In this document: positions 16,821-25,975 of the stretch, in pieces
How the letters are laid out: every line of letters begins with the position of its first letter
Position numbering within the stretch: position 1 is the stretch's first letter
From: an uncultured Flavobacteriaceae bacterium
Lineage (GTDB): Bacteria > Bacteroidota > Bacteroidia > Flavobacteriales > Flavobacteriaceae
Assembly (NCBI GenBank): GCA_938010765.1
Contig: CALLVX010000007.1
Span: forward strand, 1-45,444
Length of the DNA: 45,444 nucleotides
Reading direction: 5' to 3'
Translations under genes and position numbers: made by a program
The notes under the pieces: model-generated
The model's database searches: none
The model's input: only the letters and a program-made list of their open reading frames with translations
Told to the model about the DNA's origin: nothing

Positions 16821-19800
16821 GTGGCAGAATCAAATATACTTGTACAGGTAAAAAATATAGTTTCCAAAACACTGAAAATTTCTTTGGAAAAATTAGATGT
16901 TGATGCCGATTTCGACAATTTTGGTGTAGACTCTATCATAGCCATGGAATTGATGTCGAATCTTTCAAAGGAAATGGATATCTCCATTACCCCGGCACAG
17001 TTTACCGAGGTGAATTCGATTAAGGAATTGGCAGACTCAATCGAAAAATTGAAAGAGACCGAAAACAAAGATGAGATTAAGGTATCATCTATCCAAACAA
17101 GTCAAAAGCAAAAAACAGTCAAGAAAACCCTCGACATCCCGGTCCAGAGCTCCTCAAGGCAACGCCCAGGAACAAGGCCTTCTAGAAATAGTACCAGAAT
17201 CGGCATACAAGAGCCATATAAAAAGGTATTGGATAAAGTACATCAAGAATTTTCCATTGATTTGCGGTATAGAAAATTTCTGTCTATCGAGGAAATCGCA
17301 GATACCTTGGTTACGGGCCATCTTAATGAATTGCTGTCGTATTACAAGATACTTGAAGAAACCATTGATGTGCACAAATTCAATCAAAACGATACGCGGT
17401 CGGCACTCGGTGCGGATGAGATTTCCGAAACCCATTTGACCGACATAGCTATTGTGGGTATGAGTTGTAATTTTCCAGATGCTCCGGATCCAGATAGTTA
17501 TTGGAATAATTTAATAGCGAAAAAAAACAGTATTCGAGAAATACCTGAATCACGATGGAATTGGAAAAATTATTATTCCAAGGATACGGTTGATGGTAAA
17601 ACGAATTCGAAATGGGCCGCTTTAATTGAAGACCATGACCGTTTCGATGCAAAGTTTTTCCAGATTGACGGCGAAGAAGCGGTTTTGATGGATCCTCAAG
17701 AACGCTTACTGCTGCAGGAGGTGTATAAATCATTTCAAGATGGAGGCATCAATCCGGCAGAATTAAAAGGAAGTAATACCGGTGTATTTGTTAGTTATGA
17801 ATATTCGGAATACGAACATTATTTAAGAAACAACATTGACCAACTTGAACTAAGCAAAAACAAACCATTTTTCTCTTCGTCTAGCCCAACGTACTATTTG
17901 GCGAACCGACTTTCTTTTTTGTATGATTTTAACGGCCCCAGCGAATCCTTTAATGTTAATTGTGCAGGTTCGGCAGTGGCGATCAACAGGGCCTATCATT
18001 CATTGTTAAATGAGGAAAACGATATGGCCGTGGTCGGTGGTGTTTCGTTGAACCTATTTGCAGAAGACTATATTGCACTTTCTAAATACGGCATGTTATC
18101 ACCCGATGGTACTTGCGCCGTATTTGATGACAAGGCGAATGGGTTTACTCGGGGAGAAGGCGTGGCCTCTGTAGTTCTGAAAAGATTGGCAGATGCTGAA
18201 AAAGACAATAATAAGATCTATGGTGTAATTAAAAGCAGCAATCAAAATAATAGGGGTAAGGCGAGATTCATGCAAGAAATAGATACAGAATCAATTACTG
18301 ATGTAATTAGTCATTGTTACGAAAAAGCAGCTATTGAGCCGGCAAAAATAAACTATATAGAGGTAGATGGGTATGCCACCAAATGGGGTGACTCATTTGA
18401 GTATGAAGGAGTTAAAAAAGTGTTTGGCGAGGTAGGCGCCAAAGAAAAAAGCTGTGCGCTGGGCAGTTTAAAGGGTAATATAGGAAACCTAGAATCGGTA
18501 AATGGATTGGCCAGTCTTATAAAAATGGCACTTTCCATGCATCACAAGAAGTTTCCGGCTACCATCTCAAAAAAGGAAACGAATACCTTCATAGATATTG
18601 AAAACCCCTCTCACCCTCTTTATCTGGCAGAGTCTGTGATTCCTTTTGATACTATTCGTCAGGATAAAAACCATTTGATCAGAGCAGGAATCAATGCTTT
18701 CGCCGATACCGGGGTAAATGTTCATATTCTATTAGAAGAATACGGCGAGAAAAAAAATAGCAAAACAGCCGAAATACCATCAGAACCGCAATTGTTCTTG
18801 TTGTCGGCAAAGGATACGAATAGACTGATGGAGAGTGTTCAGGACCATATCGATTACCTCTCCAATTCCGACGATACCTCCTTTACCAATATAGTCTACA
18901 CCTCTCAGTTGGGGCGCGAAGCTATGGAAGAACGATTAGCGATTATTACTTCTTCGGGACAAGATTTGGTGAGAAAATTAAGCATAGTAAAGAACAATCT
19001 GGATCAGAAAAGAAAGGGATTGGAAAAAGAAGGAATATTTATTGGATCGGTAACCGAAGCAAGTGAAAATCCACTGAACGGAATTTTCACTGATGATATG
19101 GCCCAAATGTTGGTGGCTCAAACAAAACAACAGAATCGTTGGCAGAAGTTGGCCAAATTATGGATAATCGGTTTTGATATTCCTTGGCGGTTGGTTTGGG
19201 AAAATATGCCTGTACGCCCGGTCTCTTTGCCACTCTATCCGTTCTATAAGGATAGATATTGGGCAGAAATAGTGGGTGACGGTAAACCTTCTTTAAATTT
19301 GAACGGTAAGGAACCAAAAGCAACAAAAGTATCCACGGTTTCAAAAAAGGCGACCACCATGGAAGCGCAATGGTTTTTTTACCGGTCCGAAGACAAATCA
19401 TATGATGAAAGTTCTTTAAGTTCAATAGAAAAGATCGAGTTGTTCTTACAGCAGCAAATAGCACTTCTACGAAAAAAATCGATTCATGAAATTGACCCAA
19501 AAAAGAGTTTTTTAGACATAGGTTTAAATTCCATTGATATCGGAACTTTTGTTTCCAATACGATGAACCTTCTCAATATAACCTTATCTCCCGCAATCCT
19601 GTTTAATAATGCGGATATCGAGAGCCTTGCGAGATATTTAAAAGAGACCTATCCAAAAAAATTGGCTAGTCTATCGGTAACTAACGACAAGAAAAAAGCA
19701 GCGAACGAAAAAAGTAGAGCGGGCTCACGATCTTCTATCATTGAAACAGAAGACTTGTCGAGTACGGATAACGTGCTTGTACCGTTGCAAACAAAAGGAA

Positions 19801-20606
19801 AAAAGAGACCTATTTTTGCAGTATCCCAAGGAGGAAATGGAACCACGCTCTCCTTTCAAAATTTGGTACAGGCATTGGGTGGCAATCAGCCGTTCTATGG
19901 GCTTGAATTTGTTATTTCTGCCTATGCTATTGATCAAGACATTACGATTGAAAAGATTGCCAAAACGAATGTGGAGGCAATACGGAAGGTTCAGAAGAAA
20001 GGCCCGTACCTTTTGGTAGCGTATTCAAATGGGGGAATGATAGCGTTTGAAATGGCAAAAATTTTGATGGCTCAAGGTGAAAGAATCGAATCTTTATATT
20101 TTCTAGATTGCTTTTCGCCCCTGCAACCGACAATTGATATGGCCGATGAAATGGTGGGTGCATTCAACGCGAAATTCATAAACACAACCTCTAAAGGACC
20201 TACGGTGGATTTAACTGAATTTAAGAATATACCTGAAAAGAATCGACTTGCTTATTTATACAAGGCAATTACTAAGAATGGATTCACAATTCCAAGGAAA
20301 CAATTCGAAACTACCTACAAAGTACTTATTGCAATGGAACGAGCATGTAGAGCCTATAAGCCTTCTAGGCTTGCAGGTAAATTAAATGTCCAATTATTTC
20401 GGGCCACTAAGAACTATTTGGAAGGATATGAAAAGCTTACAGCCGATTATGGCTGGAACAAACTATTGTCCAATAAATTGAAAATTACACCAGTAGAGGC
20501 AGACCATTTTTCGATTACCGATAAGGAATCGAGTGGGGTAATTGCCAAGAAGATAACCATGCCTATAAAGAAGAAGCCTATAAAAAAAGTAAAAATGGCC
20601 CCATAA
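16821..20606 (+). CDS. terminal trans-AT PKS 'PKS C': ACP - KS0 - ACP - TE
   Basis: 1261 residues from a GTG start at 16821; no in-frame ATG precedes the ACP. ACP1 covers 1-82 (GVDSII, Ser38). A basic linker and a short helical, ACP-like stretch without the Ser lie at about 125-205. KS is at about 210-640, with Cys381 in an altered NCAGS setting. Both catalytic histidines are replaced: HGTGT reads DGYAT (Asp516) and GHLE reads GNLE (Asn556), so it should not condense (KS0). ACP2 lies at about 865-935 (GLNSID, Ser904). A thioesterase fills about 985-1245 with Ser1069 (AYSNGG), Asp1096 and His1229 (ADHFSI). There is no AT. Its first ACP probably completes the KS2-DH0 half-module of PKS A; the KS0 then passes the chain to ACP2 for TE release as acid, lactone or lactam. 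Confidence 0.93.
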   Translation: MAESNILVQVKNIVSKTLKISLEKLDVDADFDNFGVDSIIAMELMSNLSKEMDISITPAQFTEVNSIKELADSIEKLKETENKDEIKVSSIQTSQKQKTVKKTLDIPVQSSSRQRPGTRPSRNSTRIGIQEPYKKVLDKVHQEFSIDLRYRKFLSIEEIADTLVTGHLNELLSYYKILEETIDVHKFNQNDTRSALGADEISETHLTDIAIVGMSCNFPDAPDPDSYWNNLIAKKNSIREIPESRWNWKNYYSKDTVDGKTNSKWAALIEDHDRFDAKFFQIDGEEAVLMDPQERLLLQEVYKSFQDGGINPAELKGSNTGVFVSYEYSEYEHYLRNNIDQLELSKNKPFFSSSSPTYYLANRLSFLYDFNGPSESFNVNCAGSAVAINRAYHSLLNEENDMAVVGGVSLNLFAEDYIALSKYGMLSPDGTCAVFDDKANGFTRGEGVASVVLKRLADAEKDNNKIYGVIKSSNQNNRGKARFMQEIDTESITDVISHCYEKAAIEPAKINYIEVDGYATKWGDSFEYEGVKKVFGEVGAKEKSCALGSLKGNIGNLESVNGLASLIKMALSMHHKKFPATISKKETNTFIDIENPSHPLYLAESVIPFDTIRQDKNHLIRAGINAFADTGVNVHILLEEYGEKKNSKTAEIPSEPQLFLLSAKDTNRLMESVQDHIDYLSNSDDTSFTNIVYTSQLGREAMEERLAIITSSGQDLVRKLSIVKNNLDQKRKGLEKEGIFIGSVTEASENPLNGIFTDDMAQMLVAQTKQQNRWQKLAKLWIIGFDIPWRLVWENMPVRPVSLPLYPFYKDRYWAEIVGDGKPSLNLNGKEPKATKVSTVSKKATTMEAQWFFYRSEDKSYDESSLSSIEKIELFLQQQIALLRKKSIHEIDPKKSFLDIGLNSIDIGTFVSNTMNLLNITLSPAILFNNADIESLARYLKETYPKKLASLSVTNDKKKAANEKSRAGSRSSIIETEDLSSTDNVLVPLQTKGKKRPIFAVSQGGNGTTLSFQNLVQALGGNQPFYGLEFVISAYAIDQDITIEKIAKTNVEAIRKVQKKGPYLLVAYSNGGMIAFEMAKILMAQGERIESLYFLDCFSPLQPTIDMADEMVGAFNAKFINTTSKGPTVDLTEFKNIPEKNRLAYLYKAITKNGFTIPRKQFETTYKVLIAMERACRAYKPSRLAGKLNVQLFRATKNYLEGYEKLTADYGWNKLLSNKLKITPVEADHFSITDKESSGVIAKKITMPIKKKPIKKVKMAP

Positions 20607-20757
20607 GTGAGAAGTAGTATACGACTCGGAGGTTAAACTTTTTTAAATTCCAATATAAAAATGTTCTTTTTCATCGAATTTTCATAATTTTCTTACTTGG
20701 TAGCGATTAAACTTGGTAAGAAAAAATAGAAAAAAAAGTAAGGTTAAAAGAGTTAAA

Positions 20758-21720
20758 ATGACGAGAGTAGAAAATGGAAGTATGAAAGCAATCGTATGTG
20801 CAAAATATGGACCGCCCGAAGTATTGGAAATGAGAGAGGTAGAAAAGCCAACGCCAAAAGATACGGAGGTGTTGATAAAAGTATATTCGACCACTACACA
20901 TTTTGGTGATACACGGATACGAAGAGCCATTCCACTTTTGGTTGTGAGGTTGTTGTTTGGTCTATTCAAGCCCAAAAAAAACCTTGTGCTCGGTATAGAG
21001 TTGTCGGGAGTTGTAGAGGCAATTGGAAAAGATGTAAAATCGTTTAAACCCGGAGATCGTGTATTTGGCTTAACAGGCTTTGGATTGGGCGGGTATGCAG
21101 AATATTGTTGCTTGCCCGAAAAAGTAAAGGATGGAACTCAGGAAAGAAAAGGAATCGTAATAAAAATTCCAGATAGCTTATCTATTTCAGATGCGGCGGC
21201 TATACCCTCCGGCTCCCTGACGGCTTTAAAAAACCTGCAAAAGGCAAAAATAAGCGAGCATAAAAAAATACTGATAAATGGAGCCTCGGGAAGTCTTGGA
21301 ACTTATGCCGTGCAATTGGCAAAGTTCTACGGTGCGGAAGTAACGGCTGTTTGTAGTGCAAAAAATTTTAAATTGGTAAAGTCTTTAGGAGCCGATAAGG
21401 TAATCGATTATACCAAAGAAGACTTTACGAAAAAAACGGATACATACGATATAGTGTATGATGCAGTAATGAAAACAGGACGTAGAAAATCCAAAAAAGT
21501 ATTAAATAAAAACGGAATTTATTTAAACAATTATTGGCTTTCAAGTATTAAGGAAGCAGATTTTATTTTTATCAAAAAGTTAATCGAAGAAAACCATATA
21601 TTTCCGATAATTGATAAAACCTACCCACTTAGTGAAGCCGTAGAAGCACATAGATATGTTGATACGGAGCGCAAAAGAGGAAATGTCTTATTAAAAGTAA
21701 CCGATGAATACCCGGTTTAA
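20758..21720 (+). CDS. NAD(P)H-dependent MDR-family reductase (quinone-oxidoreductase-like)
   Basis: 320 residues of the zinc-free medium-chain dehydrogenase/reductase superfamily. N-terminal GroES-like part: KPTPKDTEVLIKV, then GIELSGVVEAIGK and FKPGDRVFGLTG. Rossmann part: INGASGSLGTYAVQLAK, the NADP-binding glycine motif, then GADKVIDY. The family reduces activated double bonds or quinones. I start at ATG 20758; ATG 20782 (MKAIVCAKYGPPEVL) is equally typical of the family, and an upstream TTG at 20713 adds only a lysine-rich leader. It lies about 150 bases after PKS C. A trans-acting enoyl reduction or tailoring reduction is possible, but dedicated trans-ERs of trans-AT systems are normally flavoproteins of a different family, so its substrate is unknown. 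Confidence 0.85.
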   Translation: MTRVENGSMKAIVCAKYGPPEVLEMREVEKPTPKDTEVLIKVYSTTTHFGDTRIRRAIPLLVVRLLFGLFKPKKNLVLGIELSGVVEAIGKDVKSFKPGDRVFGLTGFGLGGYAEYCCLPEKVKDGTQERKGIVIKIPDSLSISDAAAIPSGSLTALKNLQKAKISEHKKILINGASGSLGTYAVQLAKFYGAEVTAVCSAKNFKLVKSLGADKVIDYTKEDFTKKTDTYDIVYDAVMKTGRRKSKKVLNKNGIYLNNYWLSSIKEADFIFIKKLIEENHIFPIIDKTYPLSEAVEAHRYVDTERKRGNVLLKVTDEYPV

Positions 21721-22151
21721 CTCTACCATGTCACATTACTAATTTGTCAAGATGATTCAAGAAATTGAGTTTTGGCTTTATGTTTGGTACCAACCCCACT
21801 TGCCTTACACATAAATTTTTGGGCTTTTTGCCCTTCTGATCATGGGTAAGGGCTATCGTTTTTTTGAGCGCATAGCCATGTAATGGATTGATAAAAGGAC
21901 AAAATTTGGATGTAAATGTAACCCAAAATTTTTGCTGTTAGATAAAAGAAAAACGAAAGATGAGTCCTTTAAAAATGGTCATAGCAACCATTATATTCTT
22001 CAAAATAAAACTCGCTTGGAGTAGTAGCGAATTATAGGCGACGTTTTAGAGCTATACGGTTATTAGGCACTCTTGAACCAATCTGAAGTACAATAGAAAA
22101 ATGGAATTATAAAAATGAACTAACAATTATTAAGACACTAAAACTGATTTT
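21721..22151. other. 431-bp intergenic region
   Basis: No gene is visible. A hairpin with a T run lies at 21830-21865 (listed separately). The rest is AT-rich and probably contains the promoter of the exporter genes, without a clear consensus match. Confidence 0.4.
21830..21865 (+). terminator. putative intrinsic terminator after the MDR gene
   Basis: GCCCTT (21830-21835) pairs with AAGGGC (21848-21853) around a 12-base loop, followed five bases later by seven T (21859-21865). The stem is short, so termination may be partial. Confidence 0.45.
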
Positions 22152-24740
22152 ATGAAAAACATACTCAACCCCGTTTCTCGCTACATAAGTAGTGTTCCGG
22201 ACAAAGTACTAAAGCGAAAGTATCTTTACTTAACTCTATTTATAGCAGCCACCGTTTTCCTTGCAGCTAATCTAAGCAACTTAAAAATGGATATGACCAT
22301 TGAGGGGTGGATTCAAGATGATGATCCTACTAAAATCGCGTTTAATGAGTATCATACCCAATTCGGAAGTGAAGATGGCGTATATATCATTTATAAACCG
22401 AAGGACGGGGATGTATTTTCTGAAAGGTCCTTAAGTATAATTAAGAGCATTCAGAACGACTTTCTCAATTACAGGGAAAATTTAAAAGAGGGAGAAACGT
22501 CTGCATTAGATCATATTGTAAAAGTAAATACCTTAGTCAATGCTCGGGTGCTGACTGCTGAAGATGACTTCTTGTACGCAAGGCCATTAGTAGGGAATAA
22601 CATACCCGCAAACCAGGAAGAACGGGAACGTCTTCGGGAAATAGCCAAATCTGAAAAACAGTTTCCGTTACAGTATTTCTCCAAAGACATGAAGTTTGGA
22701 GGGATTCATATTGAAACCGATTTTGGTGCCGTTCCTATTGACGAAGATGGGAAGGTCTTAGATGATGGGATAGAAATAGGCGATTTGGTGTTTGAAGATC
22801 TTGAGCTCGAAAAAGAGGGGTCCACGAAAATGCCCGTTCGTTTTAAACCGACAGATCAGGTAGATTATATAAAACTGAACACTGCTTTAAGGGAAATTCT
22901 TGACAAGCCCGAATATGCCGAGCATATGGAGTTTTATCCTGTTGGGAATACCCCAGCGGCAGAATACGACTTGTTGATGGTGGAAGAAATGGGTAATTTA
23001 TACATGGCGGCTCTGTTGATCATGGTTGTGCTACTGTGGTATTTCTTCCGCAGATTTTCGGCGGTGACATGGTCTTTGGTAATCGTTATTTTAAGTACGG
23101 TATGGACGTTAGGAATCTCTGCGTTACTTGGACTTACCATTACGGGCTTTCTGATACTTACTATCTTACTTATCTTAACTGTAGGTATTGCCGATTCGGT
23201 ACATATAATGTCCGGGTATTCTTTTTTACGTACAAAGAAGGAAGGCCATAGGTCGTCCATGCGATCCATTTATAGAAGTACGGGTACAGCTTTACTTTTA
23301 ACGGCCTCTACCAATATGGTGGGTATAATAGCCCTAAATTCTACCCCTGTAGTTCCAATTCAGACATTTGCAATCATGTCGGCAATGGGAATTTTTCTCG
23401 CCTTCTTTTTTACAATTTACCTGCTCCCAATATTAATGGATATATGGAAACCATGGAGGAGCTCCGAGAGACCAAAGGCTAAATTTTTTCAAAAATTTGG
23501 AAATATATTTCCAAATTTTGCTAGAATAATGCAAAAAATACTAGAAAAAACCGTGCCTTTTGTCGAAAAACGACCTATTGCGATTCTGGGTGTGTTTATG
23601 GCCGTTATTTTAATATGTGTAATCGGTTCTTTTCAAGTAAAGGTAAATTCCAATATGCTTGATCAATATCCCGATGATTCTCCATTTAGACAGAACGTTG
23701 AAATAGCCGATGAAAATATGATGGGTGCCTATAGCATGGTCGCATTCTTGGATTTGGGGAAAGCAAATGCGTTTAAGGACCCAGCGGTATTGCAATCAAT
23801 GGATAAATTACAGCGTCAATTTGAAAAAAAATACAGCAAATACGTGGTAATGACTTCTTCGATTGCAGATGTTGCAAAAGATGCCTATAAAAAGTTAAAT
23901 GAAGGAAAGCAAGAAAACTATGCGATTCCCGATGATGCCAATGTGCTTTCGCAAACGCTCTTTATGTTTAACAATGCGAACCCAGAAGACAGGAAAAGGC
24001 TGGTAGACGATAATTATCAAAAAGCTAATATTAAAATAGCACTCCATAATTACGGTTCTTACGAGTACAGCAAAGTATTTGAGAATATGCAAAAAGATAT
24101 TTCAGCAATGACCAATTCGCTCAAAAAAGATTATGGCAAAGCCACTGTTTCAATTACGGGTATTTTTGCATTGGCGATGCAAACGGCCGATTATCTAACC
24201 AAGAATGAGGCCAAAAGTTTTGGGGTCGCTCTTATTGCAATCTGTATTATACTCCTATTGGTCTTTGGTTCCTTTAAAGTAGGGGCGGCAGCAATGTTTC
24301 CTAATCTTCTTCCGGCGATTATGACCTTTGGATTATTGGGTTGGTTGAACATGCCCCTTGATTTTTATACAATGATGCTTGCGCCAATAATAATCGGAAT
24401 ATCCGTTGATGATACCGTAACATTTATCACGCAGTATCGTCATGAAGTTATAAAGGACGGGAATATTAAAAGAGCATTAAAAGACACTATGAAAGAAGCC
24501 GGGCAAGCTTTGTTGTTTACCTCATTGATTCTTGGTCTTGGTTTCGGGATTATGTCATTGGCAGATGCGGCAGGGACATCAAACATGGGTAAGTTTGGAT
24601 TTTTAGCCATCATGGTCGGTTTACTTTGTGATTTGTTCTTTTTACCCGCGCTTATCTTAGTGTTTAAATTATCGTTTGGAGCAAAACAAGAAGAAAAAAG
24701 TCATATTAAATTAAAAGAAGAAGTTCATGAAGTCGTTTAG
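22152..24740 (+). CDS. RND-superfamily (MMPL/patched-like) exporter
   Basis: 862 residues with the duplicated RND plan: one transmembrane helix (about 24-43), a large periplasmic loop, five helices (about 277-430), a helix at about 475-497, a second loop, and five helices (about 690-850). Acidic residues sit in the fourth helix of each half (Asp348 in GIADSVHI; Asp753-Asp754 in GISVDDTVTF), as expected for proton-driven RND permeases. The size and the sterol-sensing-like first bundle place it in the MMPL/hopanoid-transporter-like branch that handles lipids and hydrophobic metabolites, not the AcrB drug pumps. Its 3' end overlaps the LolA-like gene by 14 bases, so they are co-translated. Export of the polyketide from the inner membrane is the likely role. 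Confidence 0.9.
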   Translation: MKNILNPVSRYISSVPDKVLKRKYLYLTLFIAATVFLAANLSNLKMDMTIEGWIQDDDPTKIAFNEYHTQFGSEDGVYIIYKPKDGDVFSERSLSIIKSIQNDFLNYRENLKEGETSALDHIVKVNTLVNARVLTAEDDFLYARPLVGNNIPANQEERERLREIAKSEKQFPLQYFSKDMKFGGIHIETDFGAVPIDEDGKVLDDGIEIGDLVFEDLELEKEGSTKMPVRFKPTDQVDYIKLNTALREILDKPEYAEHMEFYPVGNTPAAEYDLLMVEEMGNLYMAALLIMVVLLWYFFRRFSAVTWSLVIVILSTVWTLGISALLGLTITGFLILTILLILTVGIADSVHIMSGYSFLRTKKEGHRSSMRSIYRSTGTALLLTASTNMVGIIALNSTPVVPIQTFAIMSAMGIFLAFFFTIYLLPILMDIWKPWRSSERPKAKFFQKFGNIFPNFARIMQKILEKTVPFVEKRPIAILGVFMAVILICVIGSFQVKVNSNMLDQYPDDSPFRQNVEIADENMMGAYSMVAFLDLGKANAFKDPAVLQSMDKLQRQFEKKYSKYVVMTSSIADVAKDAYKKLNEGKQENYAIPDDANVLSQTLFMFNNANPEDRKRLVDDNYQKANIKIALHNYGSYEYSKVFENMQKDISAMTNSLKKDYGKATVSITGIFALAMQTADYLTKNEAKSFGVALIAICIILLLVFGSFKVGAAAMFPNLLPAIMTFGLLGWLNMPLDFYTMMLAPIIIGISVDDTVTFITQYRHEVIKDGNIKRALKDTMKEAGQALLFTSLILGLGFGIMSLADAAGTSNMGKFGFLAIMVGLLCDLFFLPALILVFKLSFGAKQEEKSHIKLKEEVHEVV

Positions 24741-25632
24741 CAAACCCTTATTATTGGTATTGGCAATCTATTGCATAAGCATGAATACAGTAGAATTACA
24801 TGCTCAAAATGCAAAAGAGATTATTATAAAGATGGATAGTGTTGAGAATTTCACGTATGATTCGTCGGTCAGGAAAATTAAATTTACGTCTTGCAGGTAT
24901 AGCTTGTCAGGTGGGAGATTAAAATGTAAAAATAGTCCGAGAATCACTGTTGTAGAAAATGTTCATAAAGACTATATAGTCGCACCTAAAAAGAAGGATG
25001 TTAATTCATTGGATATCGTTGTTTCACCAATTGCCGAAAAAGGCACTAATATGCTGGTATGGAAAGAAGCGGATCAAGAAGATAACGATTTTTGGTTGTA
25101 TTTGCCTGCACTCGGCAAGGTAAAGCGTATTGCATCGAGCAACGATGGTGCAGAAACCGGGAGTGTATTTGGAACCGAGTTTTCCATAGAAGATGTATCG
25201 CAAAGAAAAATTAAGGATTATACCTATAAAATCATTGGTGAAGGTATTTTTAATAAAAGACCGGTATGGAAAATAGCCGCTATTCCAACCGCGGCACGAG
25301 CTAAAAAAACGTTTTATAGCAAGGTGATAACCTGGGTGGATAAAGAGCGGTTGGTTAAAATGAAAGACGAGCTCTTTAATCGCAAGGGAGACCTCTTCAA
25401 ACAATTGATAACTAAAAAAGTAGACTATATAGATGGTGTGTGGATTGTTACCGAGTCGTCTATGATCAATCTTAACTCACGACGAATTACAAATTACGAT
25501 GTACTATCAATTGGATTTAACATGGAAATAGATGATTCATTTTTCACACAAAGATCCATGACAGACTTTGCTTACAAAGAAAAGAAAATGAAGGAATACC
25601 GAACCCATCTGAAAGTGGTGAAATCGAATTAA
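24727..25632 (+). CDS. LolA-like outer-membrane lipoprotein-sorting family periplasmic protein
   Basis: 301 residues. A signal peptide (LLLVLAIYCIS, cleavage probably after HAQ at about 27) precedes a beta-rich domain of the type annotated 'outer membrane lipoprotein-sorting protein' beside MMPL/RND permeases. Recognisable segments are FWLYLPALGKVKRI, the EDVSQRKIKDYTYK region, and KVITWVDKERL. The half-barrel fold of this group carries hydrophobic ligands. The signal peptide has no lipobox cysteine, so it is soluble rather than a lipoprotein. The start codon lies inside the exporter gene (14-base overlap), implying a shared job. Together with the barrel at 13537-14952 it would complete an envelope-spanning path. 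Confidence 0.82.
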   Translation: MKSFSKPLLLVLAIYCISMNTVELHAQNAKEIIIKMDSVENFTYDSSVRKIKFTSCRYSLSGGRLKCKNSPRITVVENVHKDYIVAPKKKDVNSLDIVVSPIAEKGTNMLVWKEADQEDNDFWLYLPALGKVKRIASSNDGAETGSVFGTEFSIEDVSQRKIKDYTYKIIGEGIFNKRPVWKIAAIPTAARAKKTFYSKVITWVDKERLVKMKDELFNRKGDLFKQLITKKVDYIDGVWIVTESSMINLNSRRITNYDVLSIGFNMEIDDSFFTQRSMTDFAYKEKKMKEYRTHLKVVKSN

Positions 25633-25975
25633 TACCACTTCTCCACTTCCATATCAAATGCTATATTCTCAGTATTGATTTTCAATCCGTTTTAAGATTT
25701 TAGACATAAGACATTGGTTTGTTTATATCTAAAGTCTTGTTTCTTGGTAGATTACTGCGCCTCTGTTCTTACACGTGCTCCCCATGCCATTTTACCGTTA
25801 ACAGCGAATGCAACGTAAAATGGTGTAAAAAAGAACTCCCCCCTATTAAGGTTTAAAGAACATTTTTACCAAGGTTACCCTACAGATGAAGAGGGTAAGA
25901 GCCTCTTGTGTTCTTTGTATTCCACTCTTAGACCTTAGAAACGCAACATAACAATACGTAATTATTTAAATTATT
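25633..25975. other. 343-bp intergenic region with hairpins
   Basis: No gene is seen. It contains the inverted repeat at 25787-25823 (listed separately) and a smaller perfect 6-bp stem (AAGAGG 25889-25894 with CCTCTT 25902-25907). The GMC oxidoreductase promoter is probably here. Confidence 0.4.
25787..25823. repeat. 12/13-bp inverted repeat with one bulge
   Basis: CCATTTTACCGTT (25787-25799) pairs with AACGTAAAATGG (25812-25823), leaving one C bulged and a 12-base loop. No T run follows on the + strand, so it is more like an operator or RNA structure than a terminator. Confidence 0.55.

Noticed and set aside
20713-20757. TTG start of the MDR reductase adding 15 residues
   Set aside because: The extension is almost all lysine and arginine and lies before the normal family start (MKAIVCAKYG).
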